Source: Euclidia mi (taxonomy: Eukaryota; Arthropoda; Insecta; Lepidoptera; Erebidae). From it: a stretch of 64,000 nucleotides of DNA. Positions 22,701-36,000 of this stretch are shown piece after piece. The stretch is taken from positions 40,921,598-40,985,597 of the forward strand of contig OX123182.2 of assembly GCA_944739405.2 (NCBI GenBank). Reading direction: 5' to 3'. The first letter of the stretch is position 1. Each line of letters starts with the position of its first letter. The notes under the pieces were generated by a model that saw only the letters and a list, made by a program, of their open reading frames with translations, was not told where the DNA came from and made no database searches. Made by a program: the position numbers and the translations under genes.

Positions 22701-24048
22701 TTTCTACCATAGCTACCACTTGTAATATAATTAATGACAATAGTACCTACTATGAACCGCTGTAATATGTTTCACATAAAAAAAAATCCTTTGTACAAGT
22801 AAAACATTTTATTCTAAACTAAACCTTAATTAATAAGCAGTAAAGTTCATAATACATATTAATCAACTTGGCGCTTACGCCCAAGTTGATTAATATGTGA
22901 AGGGTGTTAGGTTTTTTTCGTTACGGAATTTCTGGATTCGGTCGCCGCGCTCAAGCCCGCGATAAAAGCTATGCAATAGCTTAAAATGGTGTATTACTTT
23001 AATTTAAGAGATTTTTACCAACAATTATCGTAAAAACGGCATTTCTTTTTTATTGAATGTAAATACATATGTATGTTGATATGGTTACATTCATGCTCTG
23101 TGTTACATTTTTATTATGAGTATATAAATAAACCTATCATATGATATATAATACTCATATTATTCATGAGATATTGATTATCGAAAAATTTTACGGATAT
23201 TCAGGTTATTTTTGGCGGGAAAAGTAAACAACTGTGCACATTCCAGTAAGAGTATTTCTTATCGGATTCTTATCGGAAATGGTTCATTTGCTTGGAAATC
23301 TAATTGGTAAGAAACTTATGTAGGTTTGAATCACATATATTACATAAAAAGGAATTAAAAAAAAAAATACGGAAATTGGCGGCAATTAACAATCAATTCT
23401 TTGTTTCATTTTTTGTTTAAAATTACAATTTTTCTTTTAATTATATTTAGTTCCTCTAAAATTAAATTAAATAACCTTTCTAACCGTGTATAATACTTAT
23501 ATACCTTCCTTAATAAAAACGACGAGAAAAAAGAATATGTCAAAAGTATAAAATCGCGCACAAAAATGGCGGGAAAATATTTCTAATTTTCACTTGATAC
23601 TGCCCTTGCGTGGACTACATGTCGTATATTATTTGGTGTTATTTGGTATCATTCGAAAGCTCATTTCATTACGCGTCTATTGATATATAATATAGCGCAA
23701 TTCGTTAAGTTTTAATAAAAGGGACATTAGTTACTTGTGCGCAGTCTACGGCTTCAGAAAAAAAGGGACATTTGTCCCTTTGAGCAATCAACGGATTTGG
23801 AAAAAAGGGAGTTTTGTCCCTTGAAACAATCGACAAGTTATACATGTAAACCTTCCTTTTGATTCATTCTATCTATTAAAAAAGACGTATCAAAATCCGT
23901 TGCGTAGTTTTAAAGATTTAAGCATACATAGGGATAGACAGACTTTGTTTTTTACTATGTAGTGAAAAACGGTATAACAGCATTTCCATTCTATGTGACA
24001 TCCTTTTTTTCAGTTTAGGTAAATATGCACTCGAATATCCTATTTCTG

Positions 24049-24092
<44 letters not shown>

Positions 24093-27000
24093 GCGGCTCG
24101 TGAAAGATTATATTGGGTGTTCACTAAAAAAGAAGATGAAACTGCTTACAACTTATTTTGTGAATGCTTTTACAATTAACAGTAAGATGTGCTAAATCAT
24201 CGATACCTACCTGAACCGTCCACGCAGTATCAACTCCAGCGCCACTAAACAAAATACCTACACGGAAAAGAAAACGGCTTCTTACTTCCTTCGCATTTTC
24301 GCAACCACATAAACAAAGCGTTTTATCATATTGGTCTTTTTTTAAGTTTTTTCACAGTTTTTTATAAAGTTCAAACTATATTTCTATATCATGCCTGTCT
24401 CCCATTGGGGTAGGCAGAGACTATGGAACGCCACATGCTTCGGTTCAAACATAGGTACCTCTTTCGCTTCCTCGACATTCATTAACCTCATCATGCATGC
24501 GCGTCGGTTATGGGTACTTTTAATTTGGCCCATTTTTAGTGCGTCACCTATTTGATCGGCGTACGTCTGCCTAGGGCGTCCCCTATCGACATTTCCATTC
24601 ATTCTCGCACAATACACTCCTTTCGTATTTCTTCTTTCATCCATCCGTTTATAAAGTTTACGCTGTTATATTTCATATTAGTTACACAATTTAACTGTCT
24701 TTCTTAAACATATACACACAATCACATACAATTAACAATATTTTAAACACCAATTCTTTTCTAATTACCAACGCACTTGCAGAGAAATGTTTTGCTTTTG
24801 TTTACATTCAAATGATACCGGCAAAACACTATTAAAAAAAAAACGGCGCATACGTTTTAATTTTTCTTCGTGACAAATGGTCATATCATTTAGTCGGGTA
24901 ATATATTCGCGCATGCGCACCTCGTCAAGCTAGCCAGGAGCGGCGCTCCGTATTTGCCTTATTTCTCATACAAATCTTTTGTCTCACGCGCCCAGCGCAT
25001 AGAACGCTCTCTCTTTCGCACTCATTACGTTTCAGTATTAAGCGTTGTACTAAGCTTTCGTCAACGAAGAGCGCTCTTATGAGCGCTCCACTCAACAAAA
25101 AAACCTATGTATGTTTCAAGACTGTTGACAAAATTATGATAAACAGTTTTGTAGTCAAATACTTATTTGTAGATATGCATTATAGAAAAGAGACTAGGTG
25201 TGTATTAAAATATTGAGCATGTTTATAGAAAAAGTTTATCTACATATATTTTATAATTTTGGGAGTTCACTGCTCCAGCGCTCCTTTGAACGAGCCGCCA
25301 CTGATATATATACATATACATATACATACAACATGTAACAAGTTTAAATGCACATCTTGAAAGTACTTGTTCAGAATCGGCGACTGAATCCATTTCCGTC
25401 CTTTTTAATATTGTTTATTTTTAGTCTTAAAATAATTAAAATAACGTAAATTGTAGTCACTCATTTTTTTTAAATTGAGCTATTTGAAAATAAACCTTAA
25501 ATCAAAGCAGAATGGCTTATTTTTAAATGCATTTGTTAAATGGTTCCACGTTGACTTACACAAACGCACACATTAATACAACACAATAGATGGCAAAAGA
25601 CAATAGCACACAATTGACCACCAAAATGTCTATCATCTATCTTTCACTAACGTAACTAATAAACAACGGGAAAGAGCGAGACGTAATGTCTCGCTCGCGC
25701 TAGCGCATGACCAGCGCAGCGGGCGATGCGCTTAGACATGTTATGACAAGTATAACCGGGAATATCTATCTGATTCTATCAGTGAGTGCTGTGAAAACCT
25801 TTTTAAAAGTTCACTTGTTTACAAAATGTGTAATGGTGTATAATTTAATAATTATCAACAAACCGGTGCCGTTGTGGAATGTTCAACATCATCTTGATGT
25901 TGACTTGACACTCCTGGACTTTCTAATTGTGGAGAAATATTAAATCACCAGTTTATTCTGACTTTTTTTATTTGCGTAAATAATGTTTTTTAAAGAAAGT
26001 ATTAACTCAATTAAAAGTGAAAATCGTGGTCACTCCAAATCTGCGCACGCACACAAACGAAACGGTTGCTATGGTAAACAAACAACAGCGATCTGATAGG
26101 AACGAAAAACGATACGATATAACAAAATGTATGAAATTCAGTCTGTAAACCACACTCTGATAAAGTGGGGTTTACAAAAATGATATTTGAACAATTTGTC
26201 GGCCACTGTTGGTATTACCAAAGATATTGAGTATTTCTTTCCATCACACTTTTAGGCTATGGAGTGGACAGTCGAATCATTTATTGTTTGTTATTAATAT
26301 GCACGATCTATTGTTTCTTAACATCGTAAGTGACTATTGTGACTATCTTAACTTAATCATACCTAGTTAGCATTATTGATCGATAAAGTAAAAGAATATC
26401 AATGAGAGAAATAAACAAGAACGGCGTGTTTAAAGTTGTCTTGTGAATCTAAATACTTACAATAATGGAATAATAAAATAACTTACAGGCTTAAATCACA
26501 TTTCTTTAGTCCACGTAGCACTTCATTATTTGCTCACAAATCACATATTTTCACTGTTTCAAAAGCAGCTCGTATCCTAATTAATTAACTACTTGGCACT
26601 TTTTCTCTCGTCACAATAAACTGGTGATTTAATATTTCTCCACAATGAGAAAGTCCAGGGGTGTCAAGTCAACATCAAGATGATGTTGAACATTCCACAC
26701 CGGCACCGGCTTGTTGATATTATTAAATTATACACCATTACACATTTTGTAAACAAGTGAACTTTTAAAAAGGTTTTCACAGCACTCACTGATAGAATCA
26801 GATAGATATTCCCGGTTATACTTGTCATAACATGTCTAAGCGCATCGCCCGCTGCGCTTGTCATGCGCTAGCGCGAGCGAGACATTACGTCTCGCTCTTT
26901 CCCGTTGTTTATTACTTACGTTAGTGAAAGATAGATGATAGACATTTTGATGGTCAATTGTGTGCTATTGTCTTTTGCCGTCTATTGTGTTGTATTAATG

Positions 27001-30000
27001 TGTGCGTTTGTGTAAGTTAACGTGGAACCATTTAACAAATGCATTTAAAAATAAGCCGTTCTGCTTTGATTTAAGCCCCCTTAGCCAAATGGCATTCGAT
27101 TAACGATATCGCTAATCGCTAAGTGCAAAAATGTATGAAACTGACATAGGCTTGCGAGATGTCACGTGGTCAACGAAGAAGGAATTCCTTATGTTGCCAT
27201 GGCAACCAAACGTTAGCGAAAGTAGAAAACTAAGCGAATGCCATTTGGCTAGGCCCTCAGGTTTTTTTTCGAATAGCTAAATTTTTTTTAAAATGTGTTG
27301 TATTAATGTGTGCGTTTGTGTAAGTCAACGTGGAACCATTTAACAAATGCATTTAAAAATAAGCCGTTCTGCTTTGATTTGAGGTTTATTTTCGAATAGC
27401 TCAATTTTTTTAAAAATGTGTGACTACAATTTACGTTATTTTAATTATTTTAAGACTAAAAATAAACAATATTAAAAATGACGGACATGGATTCAGTTGC
27501 CGATTCTGCACAAAGTACTTTCAGGATGTGCATTTAAACTTGTTACATGTTGTATATACATCATAATTATATATTAAATATACATACAGAATAGATAGAC
27601 GATAATCCTATAATGATTCAGTTTGTGCGTCTATATAAGTCTGGCGCACTCTGGTTTTAAATGTTAAACGGCTAGTGGACATCCTGATATCGAGAGGGAG
27701 AGCATTCCAGAGAAGGATAGATTGAATGTTAAACGAAGAATGTACAAGGCTAGAACTGTGAGAAGGACAGAGGAGAAGAAGATTATTTGAGGAGCGAAGA
27801 TTTTTCTGTGTATTACAAAGAAATTGGAAATGAGGAGTTAAATACACAGGAGCATATGGGGAGTGCAATATAGAATAAAGGGTACACAAAGTACGTAAGC
27901 TACGTCGTTGACGAATGGGTAACCATCGTAACTTTAATCGGTGCTCGGTAATATGATCATATTTGCGGAGATTGAAAACGAATCTAATGCAATTATTGAG
28001 AAGGCGGTCGAGCTTGTTGAGTTGATCTGCATTAAGGTCGACATAGCACACATCACCATAGTCGATTATAGGAAATATTAAAGTCTGTACTAACGTTGTC
28101 TTAGTCTTGACCGGCAGAAAGTTCTTTAGACGATAGAGCGACCGTAAGGCATCAGTTACTTTACGACTGACGTTCGCTTCCTGGGTCCGCCAATCAAGGT
28201 TAGTGTTAATATATAAACCAAGATCCTTGACACTAGAACTAAAAGGGATAATTTGCCCATCAAACGTGACGGTTGGTAGTGCCTGCAGGTCAATCCTGTT
28301 CAATATACGGGAACTGCCAACTAAAATAGCCTGATATTTATCAGGATTCACTGCCAATCCAAACCGTTTCGACCAATCCTTGATAGCGTTAAGATCCTGG
28401 TTTATTGCTCCAATTGCAGAATGTAGATTTTCCGCCTTAGATTGTGTATAAAGCTGCAGATCGTCGGCATATAGATGATACGCACAATGAAGTTCATGAG
28501 TAAGGAGATTAATAAATAATGAGAACAAAAGAGGAAAAAGTATTCCGCCTTGAGGCACACCAGAGTTCAAATCACACCATGTTGATGAGGTTTCTTCAAC
28601 CCGTACTGACTGCTGGCGTTCTCGAAGATAAGAAGAGAACCATTCCAGTGCCATAGGTGAGATCATAAGAGAGGAAAGAATCGAAAGAAGGAGGTCGTGA
28701 TTGACGTTGACTGTTGACGACAAAGAAATTGGAAATGAGGAGTTAAATACACAGGAGCATATGGGGAGTGCAATATAGAATAAAGGGTACACAAAGTACG
28801 TAAGCTACGTCGTTGACGAATGGGTAACCATCGTAACTTTAATCGGTGCTCGGTAATATGATCATATTTGCGGAGATTGAAAACGAATCTAATGCAATTA
28901 TTGAGAAGGCGGTCGAGCTTGTTGAGCTGATCTGCATTAAGGTCGACATAGCACACATCACCATAGTCGATTATAGGAAATATTAAAGTCTGTACTAACG
29001 TTGTCTTAGTCTTGACCGGCAGAAAGTTCTTTAGACGATAGAGCGACCGTAAGGCATCAGTTACTTTACGACTGACGTTCGCTTCCTGGGTCCGCCAATC
29101 AAGGTTAGTGTTAATATATAAACCAAGATCCTTGACACTAGAACTAAACGGGATAATTTGCCCATCAAACGTGACGGTTGGTAGTGCCTGCAGGTCAATC
29201 CTGTTCAATATACGGGAACTGCCAACTAAAATAGCCTGACATTTATCAGGATTCACTGCCAATCCAAACCGTTTCGACCAATCCTTGATAGCGTTAAGAT
29301 CCTGGTTTATTGCTCCAATTGCAGAATGTAGATTTTCCGCCTTAGATTGTGTATAAAGCTGCAGATCGTCGGCATATAGATGATACGCACAATGAAGTTC
29401 ATGAGTAAGGAGATTAATAAATAATGAGAACAAAAGAGGAAAAAGTATTCCGCCTTGAGGCACACCAGAGTTCAAATCACACCATGTTGATGAGGTTTCT
29501 TCAACCCGTACTGACTGCTGGCGTTCTCGAAGATAAGAAGAGAACCATTCCAGTGCCATAGGTGAGATCATAAGAGAGGAAAGAATCGAAAGAAGGAGGT
29601 CGTGATTGACGTTGTTGAAGGCGTTTGAGAAGTCCACCAAGATCAAAAGTGTAACCTTGGTTTCCTCAACCCCCGCCCTCACATCGCCAGTCACCTTGAG
29701 CAATGCGGAGAGAGTACTATGTCTGGGTCTGAATCCAGATTGAAGTGGTGACAGGATGTTGTTATGGTAAACGAACCCGGACAACTGTCTCTGAACGCAC
29801 GACTCAAGTACCTTGGATAGAAAAGGAAGAATGGATATGGGTCGGAAATTTGTCAGCAGAGTGGGATTGGAAATCTTAGGTAAAGGACGCACATAGGCTT
29901 TACGCCAGAGGTGGGGAAATTTACCTATGTCAAGGGAAAAGTTCAGGATATGGGTAATTATAGGTAAGATTTGATCAAGGATAATCGTGATCATGCGACG

Positions 30001-33000
30001 ACTAATGTCATCGCAACCCACGGCTTTGGACTTAATAGGTAGGATAGTCTTTTTGATCTCACCTGATGATAAAGGAGAACAAGAGAAAGAGTTAATGTTC
30101 GGACGACGTATACCGTCCAAGTAGGCTATAGTTTGACTCTTGGTTTGGTCGTCTAAAGTGAGAGTAGTAGAAAAATGACGATTAATGTCATCCAAACCAA
30201 TCTTCACTGGTAGGACCACTTGGCCGTGAGGTTTACCAATGCCCAGTGTTCTTAAAAACTGCCATACACTGGCAGGGGATGAATTAGTAATGTTTTCGTG
30301 AATATGTCGGCGTTTAGTGAGTACCATCTGATTGCACCTGTTCCTTGCTGTCTTAAAGAGAGACCAATTGTCTTCACACCAATCCTTTTTATGCTTTCGA
30401 AAAGCTCGGTCTCTGCGTCGCATCGCCATCCGACTACCCTTTGTCATCCAAGGTGCAGGAGGACGCTTCAGTTTCACTTTTCTAATGGGAGCATGCACAT
30501 CGAATAACCTCTTAACTGTGTTGTTGAAAAAGTCTACTTTGTCATCGACAGTGATGATATGACTATTAGTTCAATATGACTTACCCCTGAATCTGCATTG
30601 ATCTGCAACGCATATCGGTCGTCTCCCGCGTTCGCGTACTGGAAGAGACCGTAATGTGGGTTGAACAGTTCTCTGCCTAACAAGTGAAGCCATTCCCTCG
30701 CCACTCCGCCATAGTCCAAACCTTCTTCCCCGCGGAACTTGACTAAGAGACGTTTTCGCAGTTCCTTGCCTCGTAACTTCATTACGAGCCGGTACGATTC
30801 CTCTAGTATTTCATTTCGTGATACCTGAAAAATAGATTCGATATTTCAAGAAGTGTGTTGAACATAGACAGTCAGTTTTCATTTCGATGTATAATTAAAG
30901 AATTTAAAATTAAAGTGATATTTTGTGCGCAAGTTGCCAGCAGTACGGAAAAGAACATAGTATATCATTTACAGCCAGTTTCAATATTTATATCTACCCC
31001 TGGATTTGGAGATTTGCGATACATGTTTGACATAGTTTGTATGGAGCTCATTGCAGTTATATGACATACTTTGTATGAAGCTCATGTCGTTAGCCGCAAG
31101 CGAAACTACAGCAAAGCGATTGATTTATTCATGATTACTCCAGGAAGGGTTTTAATTTAGAAATAGTTATTTAATCATACCTGTATTGTATCGTATTATT
31201 TAAACGCGTACCTCTATCCTGCAGTGTCCAGTCTGCGGCTGCAAGGCCTGCAGCTCGGCGCGCAGCACCCTGGCCTTGGCGGCGAGGTCGCGCTTGTACT
31301 TGGGCAGCGCGTCCGCGTCCGGCGGCTCCGACACCGCCGTCACCGCGGGAGTCGCCGGCGTAGGCGCCGCTGCCGGGGCCGGGGTAGGCTCTGTTATCAC
31401 CGGCTGTAAACATAAGTTATATTTTATTATTATTATCCTTGTCCTAGCGCTATCCTGGTTGTATTCAAGATTTTCCATCTTGGAGACGGGTGTCCGCTAC
31501 TTTAAAAAGTGACATTCGCTATTCATTTCTAATATTGCTATCGTCTAGTTGCCATAGTGAGGTAATATTCGTTTTTCGTTCGGTATTCGTTCTTAGTTGA
31601 AGGCAGTGATAAAAAAATTTTGTACTCAGATAAGACATAATATTGGCTTATGTGTGCTTGTCTATTGTATTTTAGGACAATACCCATAACAATTCGGACA
31701 GAGCTCTATTCTACTCAAGTGAATGTATGAATGATCTGGCGACTAATCGCTGTGAATTTGGCCAGATAGGCAGTAGACTCGGAATGCCGATCATTTTGAT
31801 TGCATTATCTTGACACAAGATCTTGATGGCATTCGAACACGCCAGCGAGAACGCAATCATGCAGCTCGACTGCTTTTAAAATTATAATCGCGTCGCCACC
31901 GTAGGCGTTCAGTTGCTTCCAGCACCGTACGGTTGCGGCTACGGCTATGCTGTGTGACCATCTGTTTTACCGTTGGTCACCGTAGTGTCGCGTCGTCCGC
32001 ACCGAACCGATGCGAATGATATTAGCTTTTACGTTGGCATAAAGGTTTTTCTGATCGGTAGAAGCTGATTTATAAATTTGAGGCGTCAATAGAGGAATAA
32101 AAACGTACTTGTCTAGCGGAGAGCGCGAGGCGCGGGTCGGTGAACTGCGTGGTGCGGTTGTTGTGGTCCACGAAGTAGGGCCGGCCCGAGGGCGCGTGGC
32201 GCATCTCCCAGCCCCCGGGCAGCGGGCCGGCGGCGGCGGCGGCGGCGCAGTGGCGCAGGTGCTGCGGCACGCGCGGGTCGTGCCACGTGGACGCGCCCGT
32301 CGCAGCGTTGTAGAAGTACACCTGCCCCTGCGCCGTCGTGCGCATCTCTGCACACCACCCCACACACAACACACGGTTAGGTTTCAGTTTCTATAGCGAT
32401 ATCAGGAAGACCCAGAAGAAAAGTTTTTCAGAATATGAAGTACAATCACCAGTCGCATTACACCAAGACTAATGTCTTATAGCACAAAATCGAGGGAAAT
32501 GGCAAGAACAAAGAGAGAGGCCTATGTTCAGCAATGGACAAAGTCGGGCTGTGGATGATGATTATGATGGTGAATGTTATTTATAATATCTATATATATA
32601 AAAGAAAGTCGTGTAAGTTACACTATTTATAACTCAAGAACGGCTGAACCGATTTAGCTGAAAATTGGTGGGGAGGTAGATTAGAACCAGAAAAAACACA
32701 TAGGATACAATTAGTTGCAAAAAATGTACTAAGAGGGATTGTAGGAAGGATCGAAGTTTATAGGGACAAATCTACCTATTGAAAGATACAATGCATGCGC
32801 AAGCAAAGTACCAGAGGAGCATAAAGCTAGAGACATTTTTTATTTTCTTTAATTAAACTTCCTGCAGCTTTAAAATATCTCATTGTAGCTTAAGATATTG
32901 AATAGTATTGAAAGAAACAATGCATGCGCAGGAAAAGTACCAGGGGAGCATAAAGCTACAGACATCCTGCAGCTTTAAAATATCTCATTGTAGCTTAGGA

Positions 33001-36000
33001 TATTGTAAAGTACCAGTGTAGCATCATTTTAGAGAGGGTCGAAGTTTGTGGGGTAGTATTAAATGAACAATAAAGAATCAATATTTTTTTTATTTGTATT
33101 TCCTATTAAAAAAATTAACTTAATAAAATCCAAGATCTGCTTTTTGATAGCCTCTAAGGCGGAACAGAGTTCGCCGGGTCAGCGTGTTTAAAAATAAAAC
33201 AAAACTATTTAAAAATTTATTGCGTTACAGATAACGCAGAGTCGGAACTACTGGGCACGAGAAGCTCCTCAAGAAAAGATTGTATTACTTGGGGACCGTA
33301 GAGGTGTACTACAAGGAATTTCCGGTGTTTCCCAAGGGATCAGGCAAAACGATTTATATTTAAATATATGGGCGTAACTGCGTTCTAGTCTCACTATATA
33401 AACGACTTACCATATCCAGGCGGTAAATCGGTAGCAGCAATAGGAGTGGTAGGCGAGGCGGGAGTCGTAGGGTTGCCTGTTTGTGGACTGGCAGGAGGCG
33501 ATGTTGCCAGCTGACGGGTTCTGACCGCCGTCTGCGGCTGAGGCTCGGGTCTGCAAACAAGAAATCACGAATTTAATTTTAAAAAGTTGTTGCTCTCGGC
33601 TAATCCAGCGGTATTTGTCGTATATCGGCAATAGCACAATCTACCAGTTCAAAAAGTCCACTCTATCCGCATTAAAACTAGTTCATTTGTTCCTAAGACT
33701 AGCCCAGACAAACAATTTAATGATGGCCATTTGCCTTGGTGTCCTTTTAAGAATAACGTAAACCATACTTATTTAAAAATCACGATTTTAGGTTTTCCTC
33801 TGATCGATATATTTTGATACAGAATCAAATAACAATATTCAGCTCTGGTTAAAATGCAGATTCTCAAATAAGATTACATACCTTAGAGATATGGAAGTAG
33901 CATAGTTGACGTCGGTATCAGAAGCTGGTGTGACGGGTGATATTGGGGACGAGGGGGTCGATGGGGAGGCCGGGGTGGAAGGGGTCGCTGCCGGCGTTGG
34001 GGACGACGGGGGCGACGACGCGGCGGGGGACGCGGGAGTAGACTCCTCGCATGTCGGCCGCTCCCATTGGGAGCTCCGAGTCGCGTGATTCACGTAGTAT
34101 GGCCTGGAATATTTTAGAGTATTGGATTTAAGATTTTGAAAAAGCACAATTTTGAATTCAATTAGAGATTAGAGTGATGTCTGTAAAGACAGGACTAATG
34201 ACAAATTGAGAGTAGCAAATGAATATTCCTGGTAATATCACATGGTCAACGAAGAAGGATTTCCTTATGTAGCCATAACAACCAAGCATTAGCGAAAGTA
34301 AAAAACCGAAGCGAATGCCATTTGGCTAGGTCTTCTGGCCGGCTAATACAAAATAGTTTACCGAATCATATCTTACCGTCCCTTAGAGGTGAACCGCTCC
34401 TCCCAGTGCGCGGGCAGATCGTGTCGTGGCGCGGGCGGAGGCTGTCTCGGCGCCTGCACGTCTCCCGCCGGCCCCACGACAGCGAGCGGCGAGCCCTCGC
34501 CCGCAGCCGTGGTCGCCGCGCCGCGAGCCGCGTCCCGCGACACCAGTGATACGATCACCTGCCCACGGACCCCACATGCCTCCACGCCGCCCTCCTCGCA
34601 TAGCTCTAGGCACTGGTCTGTCAACAACAAACATCATTTTTATTCATTTACACTTTATTGTACATACATACATAGACTGCTCTACTATTTAGGGTCCTTT
34701 TGACCTGTCTTTTTTTAGGATGTCTCCAATCTGGTCAGAGAACATCCGCCTAGGTCTTCTCCCTCGTCCTGTCCCATATATTTTGTATGGAGTTTATCTG
34801 TTTATGTCAAAAATGAATCTTAAATAGCAAAAGTGGTTAGACCGAATATTGAATACAGTGGCAAATAAGGAGTGTCATGTCCATGGCTGGACATGACACT
34901 CCTTATTTGCGTAACATGTAAGACAATAGGAGGATTTGGCCTATGCTTTCAGAGGGGTTTTGTAGAATATGATGTCGAGATTTCCGTCTTTTCGCAGAGA
35001 TACCATTTACTGTGTGGATTTTCATTAGTCCCCTTTTATGAAATCTATAAAATGAAATGCGATTGTGGTGCTTTGAACTCTTAACCTATCACCATACGGA
35101 TAACCAACAACAACAAACATATATGGACCCTGTTGTCACCATACCCAGAGGCTAAGTAGTTTGTGCTTTCACAAAATAATTTTATGATTAACCAATTAAT
35201 CTGAAGTTTAATATTGTTAAAGTAGTACTTTGGCATGTGGTAAAAAGTTCTTCGGCCTATCACATATTAGCAGATTATTTTCAATTTATTCTCAATCAAG
35301 ACAATGTTAGACATAATTTAAAAAATATTACCTAATGATTATAATATTTCAAAAATATATTTTACATAATAATATTATGTAAAAATATTAAGTACTTCCA
35401 ATGAACTCGAATGTTTGCTCTCAATTGTAATGTAATTATGATACTCTCCATTCCAAAAACATTGAATATTGTATTATATAAAAGGTCAAGGTGAAGTAGA
35501 AAAAGGTCCTTAATAAACATATTAAAGTGAAGTGATGTCATCTTATGTAACTTGTACTTTTACAAACAAATTGAGTATATTTGGATGATGATAATTGGCA
35601 AACAGAATACACAAAATTATGACGAAGAAAATGAGTGACTATTATTTAATAAATGGGGCCTGAAAATGAAGCAGTTTTAGATTACTCTATAATGTTCAGT
35701 CCAAAGTTAATTAACTTAAATACAGCACACGAGCTTGTCAATTATAATATAGACTATACAGATACAATCAGCAGCAAATGTTGGCTAAACAGATACCAAC
35801 CTCATAGCTAGACTTCTTCACTACTAGTTTGTAGTGGGAACAGGCACTAACTAGCAAATATGTACACTTTTATTTAACAATAGTCAATTGGAACTCTTCA
35901 AATAAATAATCAATGACTACAAACTGATCACCTACAAATACTCTTGTGAAATACACATGTGACCTTTCAATGAAGTGATTCATTAGTAAATCATTCTATT

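Noticed and set aside
21858..22765. Several 90-200-codon frames on both strands
   Set aside because: Produced by the 15-bp/268-bp tandem repeat. The 268-bp unit is not a multiple of three, so no frame is kept across units.
21964..22767. CRISPR-like regular repeats
   Set aside because: Units are long, contiguous and without unique spacers, and the organism is a eukaryote.
25707..26864. Two near-identical small proteins (MTSAAGDALRHVM...) on opposite strands
   Set aside because: They are the two arms of the foldback element. No splice or poly(A) signal supports a gene.
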